From Burhinus oedicnemus (lineage: Eukaryota > Chordata > Aves > Charadriiformes > Burhinidae), in contig VFFE01007640.1 of NCBI GenBank assembly GCA_008921705.1, positions 1,051,950 through 1,115,949 on the forward strand: DNA of 64,000 bases, given 5' to 3'. The position numbers were made by a program, and so were the translations under genes. Positions 49,490 through 61,854 of the stretch are shown piece after piece. Within the stretch, counting starts at the first letter, position 1; the number at the start of each line of letters is the position of its first letter. Under the pieces are notes generated by a model, which had not been told where the DNA came from, searched no databases, and saw nothing but the letters and a program-made list of their open reading frames with translations.

Positions 49490-49620
49490 TTTTCATATTT
49501 CCTCAAAGAAGGCATCAGAGTGCTATAGATCCCCTGTGGCTCCTTATTAGCCACAGAATTGAATTCCAGATGTTGTCTTCAAAGCCCTGCATGAGGGAAG
49601 TAATAATTATTTTCAAAACT
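49490..49620 (+). mobile_element. L2/CR1-clade LINE relic, ORF2 C-terminal motif
   Basis: Plus-strand translation around 49525-49593 gives L-W-L-L-I-S-H-R-I-E-F-Q-M followed by S-K-P-C-M. This is a worn form of the LHWLPV-RI-FK-L-KALHG motif that closes the ORF2 protein of L2- and CR1-like LINEs. The DNA word cttcaaagccctgcatg is still clear. The rest of the element is no longer recognisable. Confidence 0.5.
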
Positions 49621-51026
49621 AACTCTCAACCTGTTGCCATCTGTGGCTGGTGAAGTAGGCAGGTGTACTTTCTTCCTCATGCCCCGTTTGGAATGTGTGG
49701 GTACCGTTTTCATTGCTGAGTCCGCCTTGTTTCTTACAGTGTGATACAATCCTCATGAAAAATTTCAGACAAGGATTAAAGAGATGATCAAAGGAAGACA
49801 TGATCATCCTTCAAAGAGCAAGCTTACCTCAAAAGAGGTCATGCTGTTTAATTTCACATTTGCAAGGGGCCCACTGTAAAATCAATCACTCTTGGGTTAT
49901 GCCTGAGGCAGATGAAGGTCACAGCCTTTAGTTTGTTGGCAGTTCAGTCAAACTGAGTCCCAGCGTGGACTAGAGCTATCTAATGTTCAGATGGATAAAT
50001 TAATATTTCCCTTTATCTATGATTCTAGGAAAGAAAAGAAATCATGGCATAAATGAGATTTAGAAAGAATAAGCCATTTTTAGGAAAAAAGGTAAGGTTA
50101 GCCTAAAAGCAGGGGTAAGGATAAGACAGAGGTTAAAGGTCAAAAAAATGTTGGGGATCATGGACAGCACAGACATGAATGAACAAATTCAGTCCACAGC
50201 AGTAGTCAGACTCTCCCAATGGCAATTTCACATTTAATATTCACAAGTCATCAGACTCGCCGTAGGATATGTTAGTTGCCACAGTGCTGAGAGGGTGGCC
50301 TGCACTGCCATACGCTGGAGCTCTCTAGTGACAGCTGAACATGGGAAAGATCAAAAAACACCAACATGATGCACTGCTGTAGCCCTGACTGTTGCTTGTG
50401 GCTTCACCACATTATTCATGTCCAGCTCTGGATCCTTCCTCTACTGTGCTGTTCTTCCCTCGTTAGCATCCCCTCTTATTCCCATTCTGCAAGGCAGATG
50501 TCTCATTGCATGGAGTAGTGAAACTTTGGGATGCCAGATCTGGATTTATGATTTCTGGAAGAAGGAGGACCTAACAGGCAGTGCTGACAACCAGTCTGGC
50601 CCACAGAGTCTTCTCCACACTGTGTCAAGGTCATCATAGTGGCACAAGGACCAGCTTCTCCCTCAATTCACCTTTTTAGTTGCACATAGCTGGAAGCTGG
50701 AACTCTTCAAAAGGTCAGTGCTCCTAAGGTACAAGATGGAAGTCTCTTTTCAGTATCAATGCTTCAAGGTGAGATGCTTAATCTCTGTGATAGTTGTCCT
50801 ATGTGATATGTGACTGCAGCATGCAACTCTGTGCATGTAATGAGGAGTTACAGCTTCCCCATTTTGAGGAGAACGAAGACCCTCTCTCATTCCACATTTA
50901 AAACAGAAGATGATCTCACTGTGCTCATGGCATAGGGCTTGGTCTCACTGTGCAGACCTAGGAAAATCACTGTAAAGTCAATCCACAGGTGAACATTGTG
51001 TGAAGTGTGACATTAGGTGTGAAGCG
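49621..51026. other. Unique non-coding DNA
   Basis: No gene or repeat recognised. Open frames stay below 75 codons. Confidence 0.5.
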
Positions 51027-51851
51027 TGACCTGGACAGGCTAGAGAGACCTGGAGAGGCTGGAGAGTCGGGCAGAGAGAAACCTCATGAAGTTCAACAAG
51101 GGCAAGTGTAAGGTCCTGCACCTGGGGAAGAATAACCCCATGCACCAGTACAGGTTAGGGGCTGACCTGCTGGAAAGCAGCTCTGTGGAAAGGGACCTGG
51201 GAGTCCTGGTGGACAACAGGATGACCATGAGGCAGCAATGTGCCCTTGTGGCCAAGAAGGCCAATGGCATCCTGGGGTGCATCAAGAGGTGTGCGGCAAG
51301 CAGGTTGCGGGAGGTTCTCCTCCCGCTCTACTCTGCCCTGGTGAGGCCACACCTGGAGTCCTGTGTCCAGTTCTGGGTTCCCCAGTTCAAGAAGGACAGG
51401 GAACTGCTGGAGAGGGGACAGCAGAGGGCCACAAAGATGATTAGGGGGCTGGAACATCTTTCTTATGAGGAAGAGCTGAGGGACTTGGGTCTTTTTAGTC
51501 TGGAGAAGGCTGAGGGGGGATCTCATCAATGTCTATAAATACTTCAAGGGAGGGTGCCAGGAGGATGGGACCAGTCTTTTTGCAGTGGTGCCCAGTGACA
51601 GGACAAGGGGTAATGGGCACGAACTTGACCATGGGAAGTGCCATGTAAACATGAGGAGGAACTTCTTTCCTTTGAGGGTGGCAGAGCACTGGAACAGGCT
51701 GCCCAGAGAGGTGGTGGATTCTCCGACTCTGGAGACATTCCAAACCCGCCCAGACACCATCTTGTGCAACCTGCTGTAGGTGACCCTGCTGTGGCAGGGG
51801 TGTTGGACTAGATGATTTCCAGAGGTCTCTTCCAACTCCTGTGATTCTGTG
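51027..51851 (+). mobile_element. CR1 LINE, 5'-truncated (sense), longest young copy
   Basis: About 825 bp of the ORF2 end plus the 3' region. It starts gacctggacaggctagagag, followed by an imperfect duplication of this word within 30 bp. It continues through gaagttcaacaagggcaagt and ends ggactagatgatttccagag, then cttccaactcctgtgattct. It is GC-rich against its AT-rich flanks, as young CR1s are. No target duplication is visible, as is usual for CR1. Confidence 0.97.
51086..51779 (+). pseudogene. CR1 ORF2 C-terminal part, frameshifted
   Basis: The first frame (51086-51538) carries landmarks of the CR1 ORF2 region after the RT catalytic core: [14 protein letters not shown] at the start, then [12 protein letters not shown] near residues 33-46, [20 protein letters not shown] near 86-105, and [14 protein letters not shown] near 127-140. 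A small indel near 51505-51525, within the [12 protein letters not shown] segment, shifts the frame. The remainder is read in another frame (51585-51779; DRTRGNGHE, then RLPREVVDSPTLETF) to the natural end. RT catalytic motifs and the endonuclease lie upstream of the truncation and are absent. It is not functional. Confidence 0.9.
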
Positions 51852-53047
51852 ACACTCACTGTGCATTTACAGAACCAGCTTCAGAGACAATGGCTGAGCA
51901 ACATCCCATCAAACACAAGTCTCTGCCCTGGCACTGAAGCCCTAAACAGTGCTGGTCACAGACTTCTCTTTCCTGCTGGGGCTATGGGTCTCTTTTTTGA
52001 ATGTGGGCTGTGGAAACAACTTCATTTCATGCCTCTCAGCTCTCTCTTTCTGTGTGAACCGCTTCTTAGAAGGAGTTGTGTCTTTTTGCCATATGCAAGC
52101 ACTGCACAGAAGTGAGAGCTGCAAGGTCAAACCCTCCTTGGAGAAGTCTTTTCTTAGCTATTCTTGGATTAATTTCCAATTCCTAACAACCTGATTTTAC
52201 TCCTGTCTCTCCAATACCTTGTATGCTTGCTTTATAAAACTTGATTATTGCTTTTTCAGCTTTTTTCCATTTAATGGAGAAGGTTGGTAACCTGCCCATG
52301 ATGGCATAGATAGTCTCTCTTGCTTTTTACCTAAGGACATTTTAAGAACTTAACTGATTTCAAAGCAGACTTAGGTGAAACAGAGGAATGACGAAAAGAA
52401 AAAAAGAACAATCTCATGAGCAAATGCATGACTGATAATGGAATTTTGAACTGCACATCTCCAATCATTCACTCGAGTGCCTGAGATTTTGCGGCACATA
52501 TGGCCCTCTGTCAGGGGATTCCACAACAGCAGGCAGTTATTAACAAATAGCTTGACATCCGGTAGTATAAATGATGCAAAACTCAGCATCATTATTATTA
52601 TTATCACTGCATACCACCATGATCTAATTATTTTCAGAGATAAATGCAATATTTTTTATTTTTATTTTTTACTTCTGTTTTGTAAGAACAGTTTAAAGAG
52701 AAATTGGAATGATTTTTTACCAGGGTAGACAGGGTAGACTTTCTTTCCTTCTGAATCTCAGATTTAGATAAGACTCATACCTTTTGGGGATTTCATAAAT
52801 CTGTATCTTGGCTTCTCTTACACACTCATACCCTGGCCAGTCTACTGGAAATGGAAAAGACATTCCTTATTGATTACTTTGGCCATACCCTTGTGAGACG
52901 GGACAGTGTTGTTTTGGTCATTAATCTTTTCTTTTGTCCCATCTGGTTTAATTTCAAGGGTGCTCAATGACAGCCTGTGTTTCTCTAGGGATTTTCACTT
53001 ATGGACTACTGGTGCTTTTCAGATTCTGGGTTATGACGACTTACTGA
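51852..53047. other. Unique non-coding DNA
   Basis: No gene or repeat recognised, except a short ATT run near 52588-52603. Confidence 0.5.
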
Positions 53048-53142
53048 GGTCCTGTGAGGTAGGTAGTATTATCACCATTTGGAAAGGAAAAGGGATGAGG
53101 AAATGAGGCCTAATTTGTGACCTGACAAAGATCACGGTGGAG
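53048..53142 (-). repeat. MIR-like ancient SINE relic (antisense)
   Basis: Reads gtcctgtgaggtaggtagta, then ttatcaccattt, ggatgaggaaatgaggcc and gacctgacaaagatcac. This is the order of the reverse-complemented MIR core (ctatgaggtagg, attatccccatttta, gatgaggaaactgaggc, gcccaaggtcac). Confidence 0.65.
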
Positions 53143-55714
53143 GTCTACAGAATAATTTAGAATGGAAAAGATGTCTCCCAGGCTATACGTGTTTCATCCT
53201 GACCACAGGATGGATCTTTGACAGATGCAAATAACTCCCTAATGAGATGAGGATCATTCTAGCTTTTGAAACAGAGAAAATGTCCCAGTGAATCAGGCTA
53301 GTCCTCCGTCTTGTTCAACAGCTTGTCTCTAAAAATTACTTTTGAGGAGCTAATTCAGAAGCAGACACTCTGCCATAGGAATTTTACTTATCTCCTCACT
53401 AGGAAAAAAATCTACTTAATTGTCCAAAGTTTTATGATGAATAAAGATCTGAAGCATGAATGTTTGTTTCCAGAACTCTTGTTGGCTTTTAACACTTACT
53501 GTTACAAAGCTGGATTTTGAAGCTACCAGTTCATATTCAACCAAAGCAACTCAGTAACTACCATTAGTGGCAACTATGAACAGATGCTCAGATATCTTAA
53601 AGACCTAACTATAAATTTGAATTCCTAAATTTTACAGTGCATCCTTCATATAATGCAGTTATTCATAGCTTTCACTGCTCAGCAGCCTCCGCTAAGGGCG
53701 TAGGACTATCTCAAATCCTCTGTGCTCTTCCAGGCTTCCCACTGGAAGCTGAATCAAATTCAAAGGAAATCTGAACAGCTATGGTCTGTCTACAGTTTAA
53801 CTAAAATGTCACTGGAGGCTCCAGAAAAGCTCCAATCTCAGACACAGGGCAACTTTATAACTTCCAGATAAAGTTCCCCTGTGCAAGAAGCATTTTTCTT
53901 AGGGCAAGGCTAAAACTGTGCAGGGAGCTCTTATAGGACACAAAGGGTTTTTTTCTGCTCCCAACGCCAGGTGCGTTTGTTAACTCGTCAGTCTTTAATG
54001 TGAAGCAAGAAAAATGTGCACCTGAAAACAGTAACAAACTCTTGCCAGCGATAGCCTCTCCTCTGCGTATTTTTCTCAGACTAGGTAGTAGTGGCGAGAA
54101 TAAACTCTTCTTAGTCGTGTTGTTAATGCAGCGTTGGTGAGTACTCAGCTATTCTAACACTGTAGAGAGCAGAAGGTTGTTTCTACCTTCTGTTCGTGCT
54201 AATGCCTTTCCATACCACCCGGCTCAGGAAGGACAGTTGAATCTAATCAATAGCTATGCATATATTTTTTCTCAATTAAGAAATATCACATTATAACCTC
54301 CTGAGGACTCTGATATTAATATATTAAAAGATATATGAATTTTGAGCTTGATAGAAACAAATGCATTTTTGCCCCATCAATAATATATCATGTGCAAATT
54401 AGTGTCTGAATTAATGTTGTGCGGCTGCAGTGAAAAAAATAGCACTGGCTTTATTACATAATAAAATGCCCTTAATTGTTGGACTAGAGCAGCTTTATAA
54501 CATACCATTACTTTTGGTAACAACTTCTGCCTTTTCATCGATCAGAAAATGTTATCAGTCAGAGCCAGATTGCAAGTAAAACTGAAGAATAACATTACAG
54601 AGCTGATGCAGTTGAGTGAAATAAATTGATGCTGGTCTGCTTTGAATTCAAAATGAAATATAATTAATAAGAAGATGTACAGAATAACACATTTCCAACT
54701 TCTGAAGCCAAATGTTTGCATTCGAAGCGGTAAAGCATTACGTACAATTTAGCTGCATTTCTCAAACCATGAATGACGTGTTGTCAAGCCTCTTTTTGTT
54801 TGCTTGTTTGTTTGCTTTCTTGTGGCTTAATTAAGGAGCACCCCAAGGTACAGTTTGGAGTTCCTCTAATGTCACTAAGCACTCAGCAAGTGTGGCAGGC
54901 CTGGAGGCTGTGACTGCAAGAGGCTATTAAAACATTTTCTTGTTTCCATCTGTTTAAATGCAACTTATGGATGTAATATCCCACCTTAAAGAAGTCACAT
55001 CTTTTTTTTTTTTTTTTTTTTTTATTAGTATTTTTTCACTCCTGGGCAGAATTTTGAAAATGAGGAGAGCATGGCTGGGGTACACTAACTGGGGGCTGTG
55101 ATTTATTTTCCAGTCCAGGCCCTCCAGCCCCAGCTATGACTTTGGAAAACAAACATATTTAGGGAAGAACTTAATCAGGTGATTAGAACTACACCTGTGC
55201 TTAATTGTTTTCTTAAATCAGTGCATTGAGCTGTAATCCCTCTGGGCTGAAGCTTGCATGTTAGCATGTCCTTAGCTCTGCCAGAACATAAACGGTAATA
55301 ACAAATTAGTTTAGGTTATTAATATGGAAAGTCTATATGACACCAAGTTTCATGGCATGAATATAGCTAATTTGAGAGGCTATTGTGAAATCCACTGTTT
55401 AGGTTATCTTCTACAGCTCTATACAGAATAATGTGTATATTCCCGATAATCGAATTTGCTCTGTCTCACTCCCTCTTTCTCTCTTTCTTCCTTTTCCCAT
55501 GAACAACATTGCTTGTATAACTTCCCAGTGGTTCAAAGGCTTGCAGGTGTAGGCAAGCATGCGAATATTTAAAATCTAAAGGGAAACCTGTAACGGAAAG
55601 CTCCATTATTAATCTCAACTTGATCAAAGTTTGTGGGTATTTTATTCTCAGGATGTAAGAACAAGCACGGGTCTGCCATGGGAGTGGGAAGTCTAAGTTA
55701 AGTTGCTGAGTTAA
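53143..55714. other. Unique DNA; 54230-55330 reads like conserved non-coding sequence
   Basis: No transposon or gene recognised in 2.6 kb. The 54230-55330 part is CpG-poor and dense in TAATTA, ATTAAT, TGTAAT and CTTTGT-like words, with no low-complexity decay except the poly(T) run at 55002-55023. This is the texture of clustered developmental enhancers in gene deserts. It is a judgement by eye without alignment. Confidence 0.4.
55002..55023. repeat. Poly(T) run, 22 bp
   Basis: An uninterrupted T22. No SINE body adjoins it. Confidence 0.95.
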
Positions 55715-56605
55715 AAGTGAAGAATTGCAGAAAGATTGTAAAAGACTAAAAAACTTGGGGATTAAGTGGCAGATGAAATTCAGGACAAATAAATGTAAAA
55801 TGATATTCATGAGGAAAAACAATCCAAACTTCACATATAAAATGATGGGCCCTGAGCTAACTGCTATTACTCAGAAATGAAGTCTTGGGGTTATAATATG
55901 TAGCTTTATTGAACTCAGTGCCCAGCTGTGGTAAAAAAAAATGCAAACTGTATAGTAAAAATTGTTAGGAAAGAGAATAATATAGAAAATATCATTCTGT
56001 GTGCAGTTCTGGTCCCTGTTTCAAAGGCATAACACTACTAGAAAAAGCCAAGTGAACAGTAGCAAAGGTAATCAGTGGTGGGATGCAGATTTCACGTGAG
56101 AACAGACTAAATAGGGTGCAGCTTTTCAGCGAAAAATAGCGGCAACTGAGAGAGTGTTATAACAAGGGTGTATAAAGTTCTGTGGGATGCACAAAGGGCT
56201 CATAGGAAATAATTTTCCACTCTCTCTACCCATACAGAAACTAAGGTCTTCAAGCAGAGGCAGCTGGTAGCAGGGTCACAGCAAACAAAATAGGAAAATA
56301 TTTTATTACACAATAGAGAATTAACCTCTGAAATTCCCTGCTGCAAGAGGCCGCGGATGTTGAAACTGCATAGAGAAGATGATTGGATGAATTCTTGGAA
56401 TAATAATACATTAAGGGCTAATGATCTCAGACAATGGGTCTGGTTTAAGGTGTCCCTAAGCTGCAAATTTTTGAGGAGCAGAGGAGAATTCTGGCTTTGT
56501 ATCGCTGTACAGTCTCCGTGTCTGTATCCTCCTCCCCAGGCACCTGCTGCTGGCCACCTCTGATGACGGGGCACTGAGCTAGCTGACCCAGCATGGCTGT
56601 CCTTT
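55715..56605 (+). mobile_element. Ancient CR1/L3-type LINE, ORF2 end and 3' region (sense)
   Basis: About 890 bp of a worn amniote CR1 in the right order: aagtggcagatgaaattcag (55765), aaatgtaaaatgatattcat (55791), tgtgcagttctggtccctgt (55999), acagactaaatagggtg (56102), gatgattggatgaattcttg (56378) and the 3' end with ggcacctgctgctggccacc, then gagctagctgacccagcatg. All frames are broken; a 155-codon antisense frame (56200-56667) overlapping it is a by-product. Confidence 0.75.
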
Positions 56606-57784
56606 TGTCCATGCTTATTCTGTGTCGTAAGCCATCCATACTCAGTCGCTGCTATCTCGTGTTGCACACTTGCGACAGTGATGGCTGCGGAGCTTAAAAC
56701 TTCCCCATCTCTCTACTATGGCTGGTGTTCCACCTCAAACACAGCACCCAGCCTCAAACAGAGCTTGAATTGAGCCCATACATTTTTTTATTTAAATCTG
56801 GATTCAGTCAGGCCATTAGAGAGGCAGAGTTTGGACCATAAATTGAGATTAAAACCAGAAAGACGCCAAGGTTCAGCAGAGCTCGGCGCTTACATTATCT
56901 CTCTCCATAAGCCAGCTAGTCCTGCTTATCCACACAGAAAATGTAAATGCATCTTTCCAAAACAATGAAGAGATGAAATTAGCATCAACAAAGCTCACTG
57001 CTTTCTCTCTGGCTGAAGATTGTAGTTTGGAGAAAAATGTCTGGTTTTGGTATGTAAAATGCAGCTGGCAATCACTCCTTTTTCTGTGTTTTCTCAGTAC
57101 TTTCCATTCCTGCCCGGTAGTCTTTCTGCCCCCCCACCCCCGCCACTTCCTACAAGTGCCTTATCTGTGTAGTCTTGAACTTATCACTGCAAAATTGAAT
57201 TCTCCTTTACAATAGAAGTGGTAGGAACCCAGTCTGCACCAAAGGAGAAAAAAAACCACTTTTCAATTTGTTCAGAACTGCTGTGCAAATAAAAACAACA
57301 AGAAGAAAATGACTGATTAAAATGAAACTCCCAGCAGCAGAGTTTTGCATTGAGTTTAAATTTCTGTTTCTTCTGAAGCATACTGTCTGAAAGTTTCTCT
57401 CTGTTTAACGGCTAAAGTTCTTCTCTTCCCACAGAATTTATTTGAATTCACACTTGACACCTTGAAGATGGCTGAAGGCTAAATTGTGTGTTGTTTTATT
57501 CAGCCTATCAGTGCAGTAAGAAGTAATGAGACGTCTTCCTGCATACTTGGTAGACTCACCTGGAACTTGGGGCAGTGTCTTTCAAGAGTAAGGAGAGTAA
57601 GGAGATGCTTTTGTTGTTGCTCTTGCTACATTTGTATAAAATACAGTCTCCAATATGCACGCTGCAAAGATTTATATACTGAAGCTTAAACCCAGAATTC
57701 CTAGTTTCAGGGATGACTTCACCTTCAATGAACAAATAAACACTTTGCCGTCAAATTAAACATCAAGTATGTTCATAGGCCTTG
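56606..57784. other. Unique non-coding DNA
   Basis: No gene or repeat recognised. Confidence 0.5.
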
Positions 57785-58130
57785 CTTTCATCATTAGAAA
57801 ATGTCCAGCTACTCATAATGATGGGAAATAGCCAATGAGTCTGTCTAGCCCGGTACTCTGTCCCCAGCAGTGGCAGTAGGAGATGCCATTGAGGGACAGC
57901 ATGTGAGCCTGGCCAGCTTCTGTGGTCCTTTTCCCTCATAATCCCTGCAACAGCTGTAATCATTGGACAGGACTCTTAGTAAATCCCTTCCTACTTCTGG
58001 ACCTGCTGGCCATGAATTTGCCTAAACCTTCATACAGGCCCACTTCTCGAGCTTGTAGAAGGTGTGTATCACAAGTAAGTACCACGTTTACATGTTGCAG
58101 GAGATGCTGAGACATACATTCCAAACGAAT
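57785..58130 (-). mobile_element. Ancient CR1/L3-type LINE relic (antisense)
   Basis: The plus strand reads gtctgtctagcccggtactc, tgtccccagcagtggcagta, then cttctggacctgctggccat and gaatttgcctaaacctt. This is the order of an antisense amniote CR1 3' region (the ctgtctc-cagtggc and ccatgaatttgtctaa words). Heavily diverged; limits approximate. Confidence 0.55.
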
Positions 58131-59458
58131 CTCCAGTAATCGAGTTTCCAGATGAATACATTTAGATGAAGCAGCCGTGAGCATCTTGAGTACAGATAAC
58201 AACTCATCTTGCAGAACTGTGAAATATTTAGAGAGTTTTCTAGCTGAATGAAAACTGTTGGAGTGTAACCAGAACTAGCAAGCTACCCATCATGATTTCA
58301 TTCATATGTATGTATCCGTTTTCAAATACAGTTATTTATTTCTTCAGTTTTTTACCTTAATAAAATCAATTTTGCTTTCCTTTAATGGATGGTCTAGTTT
58401 TCAGAGTAATTTTGACAGATGGAAGCAATTAAAGGTGTCCCATTCTTTAGAGAATAGACATATCAAAGGGAACAGACTGATCCATCCTCACGGTGCCTAG
58501 AGTCCCAACACAACACCAGTGGCTTCATGTCAAAATCCAGTAAGTTGCAAAAGCTTGTCTGAGGATTGATGTTGTAGCTGTCTATTTAGGACAAGTGTCT
58601 TCCGGTGGCAAGTCTTAACCAGATTATTGTTGACATTCAGCAGACCAAGAGGAATAATTTCTTAAACCTCTGAGACAAGTCAGCATTGCAAGCCCAGTCT
58701 TTCTAACATTTAAGGATCTTGGAAGGGACAGCATGAGAAATGGGTTGAGTCTTCACCTTGCCTGTCTGGGTTATAGGTAAATAAATTACGCTCTGATATG
58801 AGCTGCGACAGTCTCCCATACAGAGCTTGATGGGACCACTAGCAAAACTGAAAAGAGTACCACTGCCTTTCCTGGGATGCCTCACTACGTCCTGCTCCCC
58901 AATCTTGAGATGAGGGCTTTGCTCAGCATCACGAATACAAGCCTTCTATAAGGAACTACCACACCTAGAGAAAATCTAACCTATTATACCTACTTATGCT
59001 TCGTAAGGGAAGCTCACGAAGCTAAATAAAAATTCTTATGCCATCAGAATTTTATTATTATTACTGCTATCATTACTACCTGTAGCTAGCAAGAGCAGTT
59101 GTAAAAGCAGAGGTCAATGTTATCAGGGTATTTCCTTTAATTTTGTCTGTCTGTTCTCTTTGCAGTTTTGTATGCTCCAGGTTTCTACTACCACGTCTCC
59201 TCCACGGTTTATTCTCAACAGTTTTATCCACTGCACTCCCTAGTCCTTCCATTTAGTCTGTTCCTTATATTTGTATCTCTTGTACTTACCTGAAAACAAA
59301 CAAAACCTTTCCTGCAACTGGCATGTTATTTGCTGGGCTTCACATTACTCTCTCTGATTAGATAACTGTCTTATTCTCTATTCATCACCTGAGTGTTGAG
59401 ATCAGTTAGGACGGTGGCTACACACTGTCTTGTCTTTGCCCAGTACCTGACATGGTTA
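58131..59458. other. Unique non-coding DNA
   Basis: No gene or repeat recognised. A good-looking acceptor (tctgttctctttgcag, ending at 59165) is followed by short open frames, but without donor, poly(A) signal or recognisable protein. Confidence 0.5.
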
Positions 59459-59540
59459 TCATAGAATCACAGAATCGCCTAGGTTGGAAGGGACCTTTAA
59501 GATCATTGAGTCCAACTATGGTTGGATCCTGATCTTGACT
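59459..59540 (-). mobile_element. CR1 LINE, very short 3'-end fragment (antisense)
   Basis: tcatagaatcacagaatcgc, ctaggttggaagggacctt and aagatcattgagtccaac are the CR1 3' terminus in minus orientation, truncated after about 80 bp. Confidence 0.95.
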
Positions 59541-61854
59541 GAACAGGCAACAGCTTGATAATAACAAGAATAAATGCTATAATTCAATAGTGACCTGTTA
59601 ATGCATGGAAATCCATTAGCATGCAATAAAACCAAAGGCTGGTGTCTTTCTATGAGCATGATGACAAGCCTTTATGTCTAACTTAAATTTGCTATTTATT
59701 TTGTGCAGTATGTAGATTGTATTATTTCTCTAAAGCCACATATATGGAGATCAATTTCTTGTCCTTTAATTACAAGATTGTTGATTTGGTTTCTGATATT
59801 AGGAACCTGTTTCTGTATGATCATTTAACATGTCCTTCAGTGCTAGTAAAGAATGAAAAGAGTGAAGATATGCTTTGTTTCATATGAAGTACTTTCCTCA
59901 GTTACTTTAATTTGCAAAAATTGTCAAAGCCCTCAGAACTCACTCAAATAGTCCTTACAGTTTTGTACAATATTATCATAAGAAATAGAAACACACACTC
60001 AACCCTGCCCCAAAACACAATAGTTTCTCCAAATGCTTCTGATGATGCTCATCAGTTTCTTCACAACTGTTTCCTTTGATCTTTTTATCCTCTAAATGTG
60101 TATTCAAACTGAGAATTGAGAATAAACTTAAATCGCGCATATATATCCACCTGTATATTCAAAATAACAATGGGCAAAGAAAAATTAAATCATTTAAGAC
60201 ACTCAGAGGTATCTATTTTGGCATACAACTAAGTGATCTGCTAGTCAAAAATGCCAAGTTTCTGACAACCCTCAGTGAGGTCAACTGGGTTCTCAAGCAC
60301 TTTAACAAAGAAAAGAAAGGATTAAAACAGCTCATCTATGGCATCTGTTTCTTCCAGTGCTGGCCATAGCTTCTCTTGTTTACTGGGGAGCTTCACAGGC
60401 TGTGAGTGAAGAACCAATCCCAGCAGAAGGAAGAAGATCTGGTAAGGTAGGTTATACCAAAACCCGGCACTGAAAATGTCATTGAAGATGCCCATCAAGT
60501 TACAAATGGTCCACCGAAAGAAATAGATAAACCTATTTTACCGACAGCAACAGAGACTATTATATGTAACAGAAGTGTAACATCAAATTTATATCACTTT
60601 GTAAATCCGATGGGAGCTGTGTCCTGCTCAACCTCAGTGCCGCAGACCACAGGGCATCTGCTGCTTCACTGTCTTGCTGTGGCTGGGGAGCCTGGGACAG
60701 CCAACTCCACTTGTGCAGGAGGTACGGGTGGAAGAGCCAGTGTGTCATCGGTCTGTCTTAAGCACAATGTGTTGGGTCCCTGGCCTGGAGAGTCCTGCCT
60801 TTGCTGCTCTCAATGGCAAGTCTGGATTCTCCTGGGAGGTCAGGGAGATATAGTACCAAGGAGTTTGCTTCAGGGAGATGCGGTAAGAAGCACCCTTTTG
60901 CCATCTTGAACCAGGTGAAAAGACCCCACATCAGGCCCTCAAGGCTAACATCTAAACAGCATTGAGAAGATGGGACTTTTGTCCTCACGGGTGCAAGAAG
61001 CAGCCTATAAAGCAAGTTCTGTATATCCCAGCAGGAGTTTGTATCTCCCCCACCATCCATGGCATTTATTTAAATGTCAAGAGCTTAAAAAGCATTTCTA
61101 TAAATACCGAATGTATGAAAACCCATTTGTCCTTGCAAAGGAAATCTCTAGTATTGAAGGTTAAATAGTTCCCGTGAACTTAAATCACTTAAATCCAAAT
61201 CACTTAAAAAGCGGGATTTAGGGTCTAAGGATTTAGGAGCAAGGTGAAATGTAGGTTGTTGTCCTATTGCTGAATGAGCTTGCCCCAAAGCTGTGATTAG
61301 GTAAGTAGCTGGTTTAGCTTCTCGGGTAGCTCAGCTTGGCCGTGGTACCATGGTGATGTACTGCTTTGGCTTCCACGCCACTGCAAGGCTCCGCGGTTTG
61401 GTACTCTCAGCTTAATGGATAAATTTATGCTGTCTTACCATATATCACCCTCTTTGTGGTTCTTACTAGACAAAGCTCCTTTCCGAATACATTGTGTCAA
61501 TTTTCCTTAGACTGAATAACAAAAGAAATGTTTGTACAGCAAACTCGTCCTTCAAGTCCTCAGACAGTTTCTTTATACATGTGCATACACACTCGCAATA
61601 CTTTCAATTGGCTTTCCGGCATATCTCAGAACAATTCTCTTCTGATGTTTGCTACTGTTTGTCGGAGATTGTCTTTGTTTATGCAGTCTAGCAAAACTTA
61701 AATAAAAAGGCTTTTCCTGAAAAGCTTTGAAGACTGGGTGACTCTGGACCTTGGGGAAAGGCTGTGCTCTCTCATAGAGGGTGTTAATTTGAAATCATCA
61801 TTAGTTTTGTCCTCTGCCCTTACGGGTCATTTTTAGTGGGGGATGTGAAATGAT
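59541..61854. other. Unique non-coding DNA
   Basis: No gene or repeat recognised. Open frames of up to 100 codons (60758-61060, minus) have no support. Confidence 0.5.

Noticed and set aside
59143..59290. Good polypyrimidine acceptor followed by open frames
   Set aside because: Two or more frames are open, none is recognisable, and there is no donor or poly(A) signal. Isolated acceptor-like sites are common in T-rich DNA.
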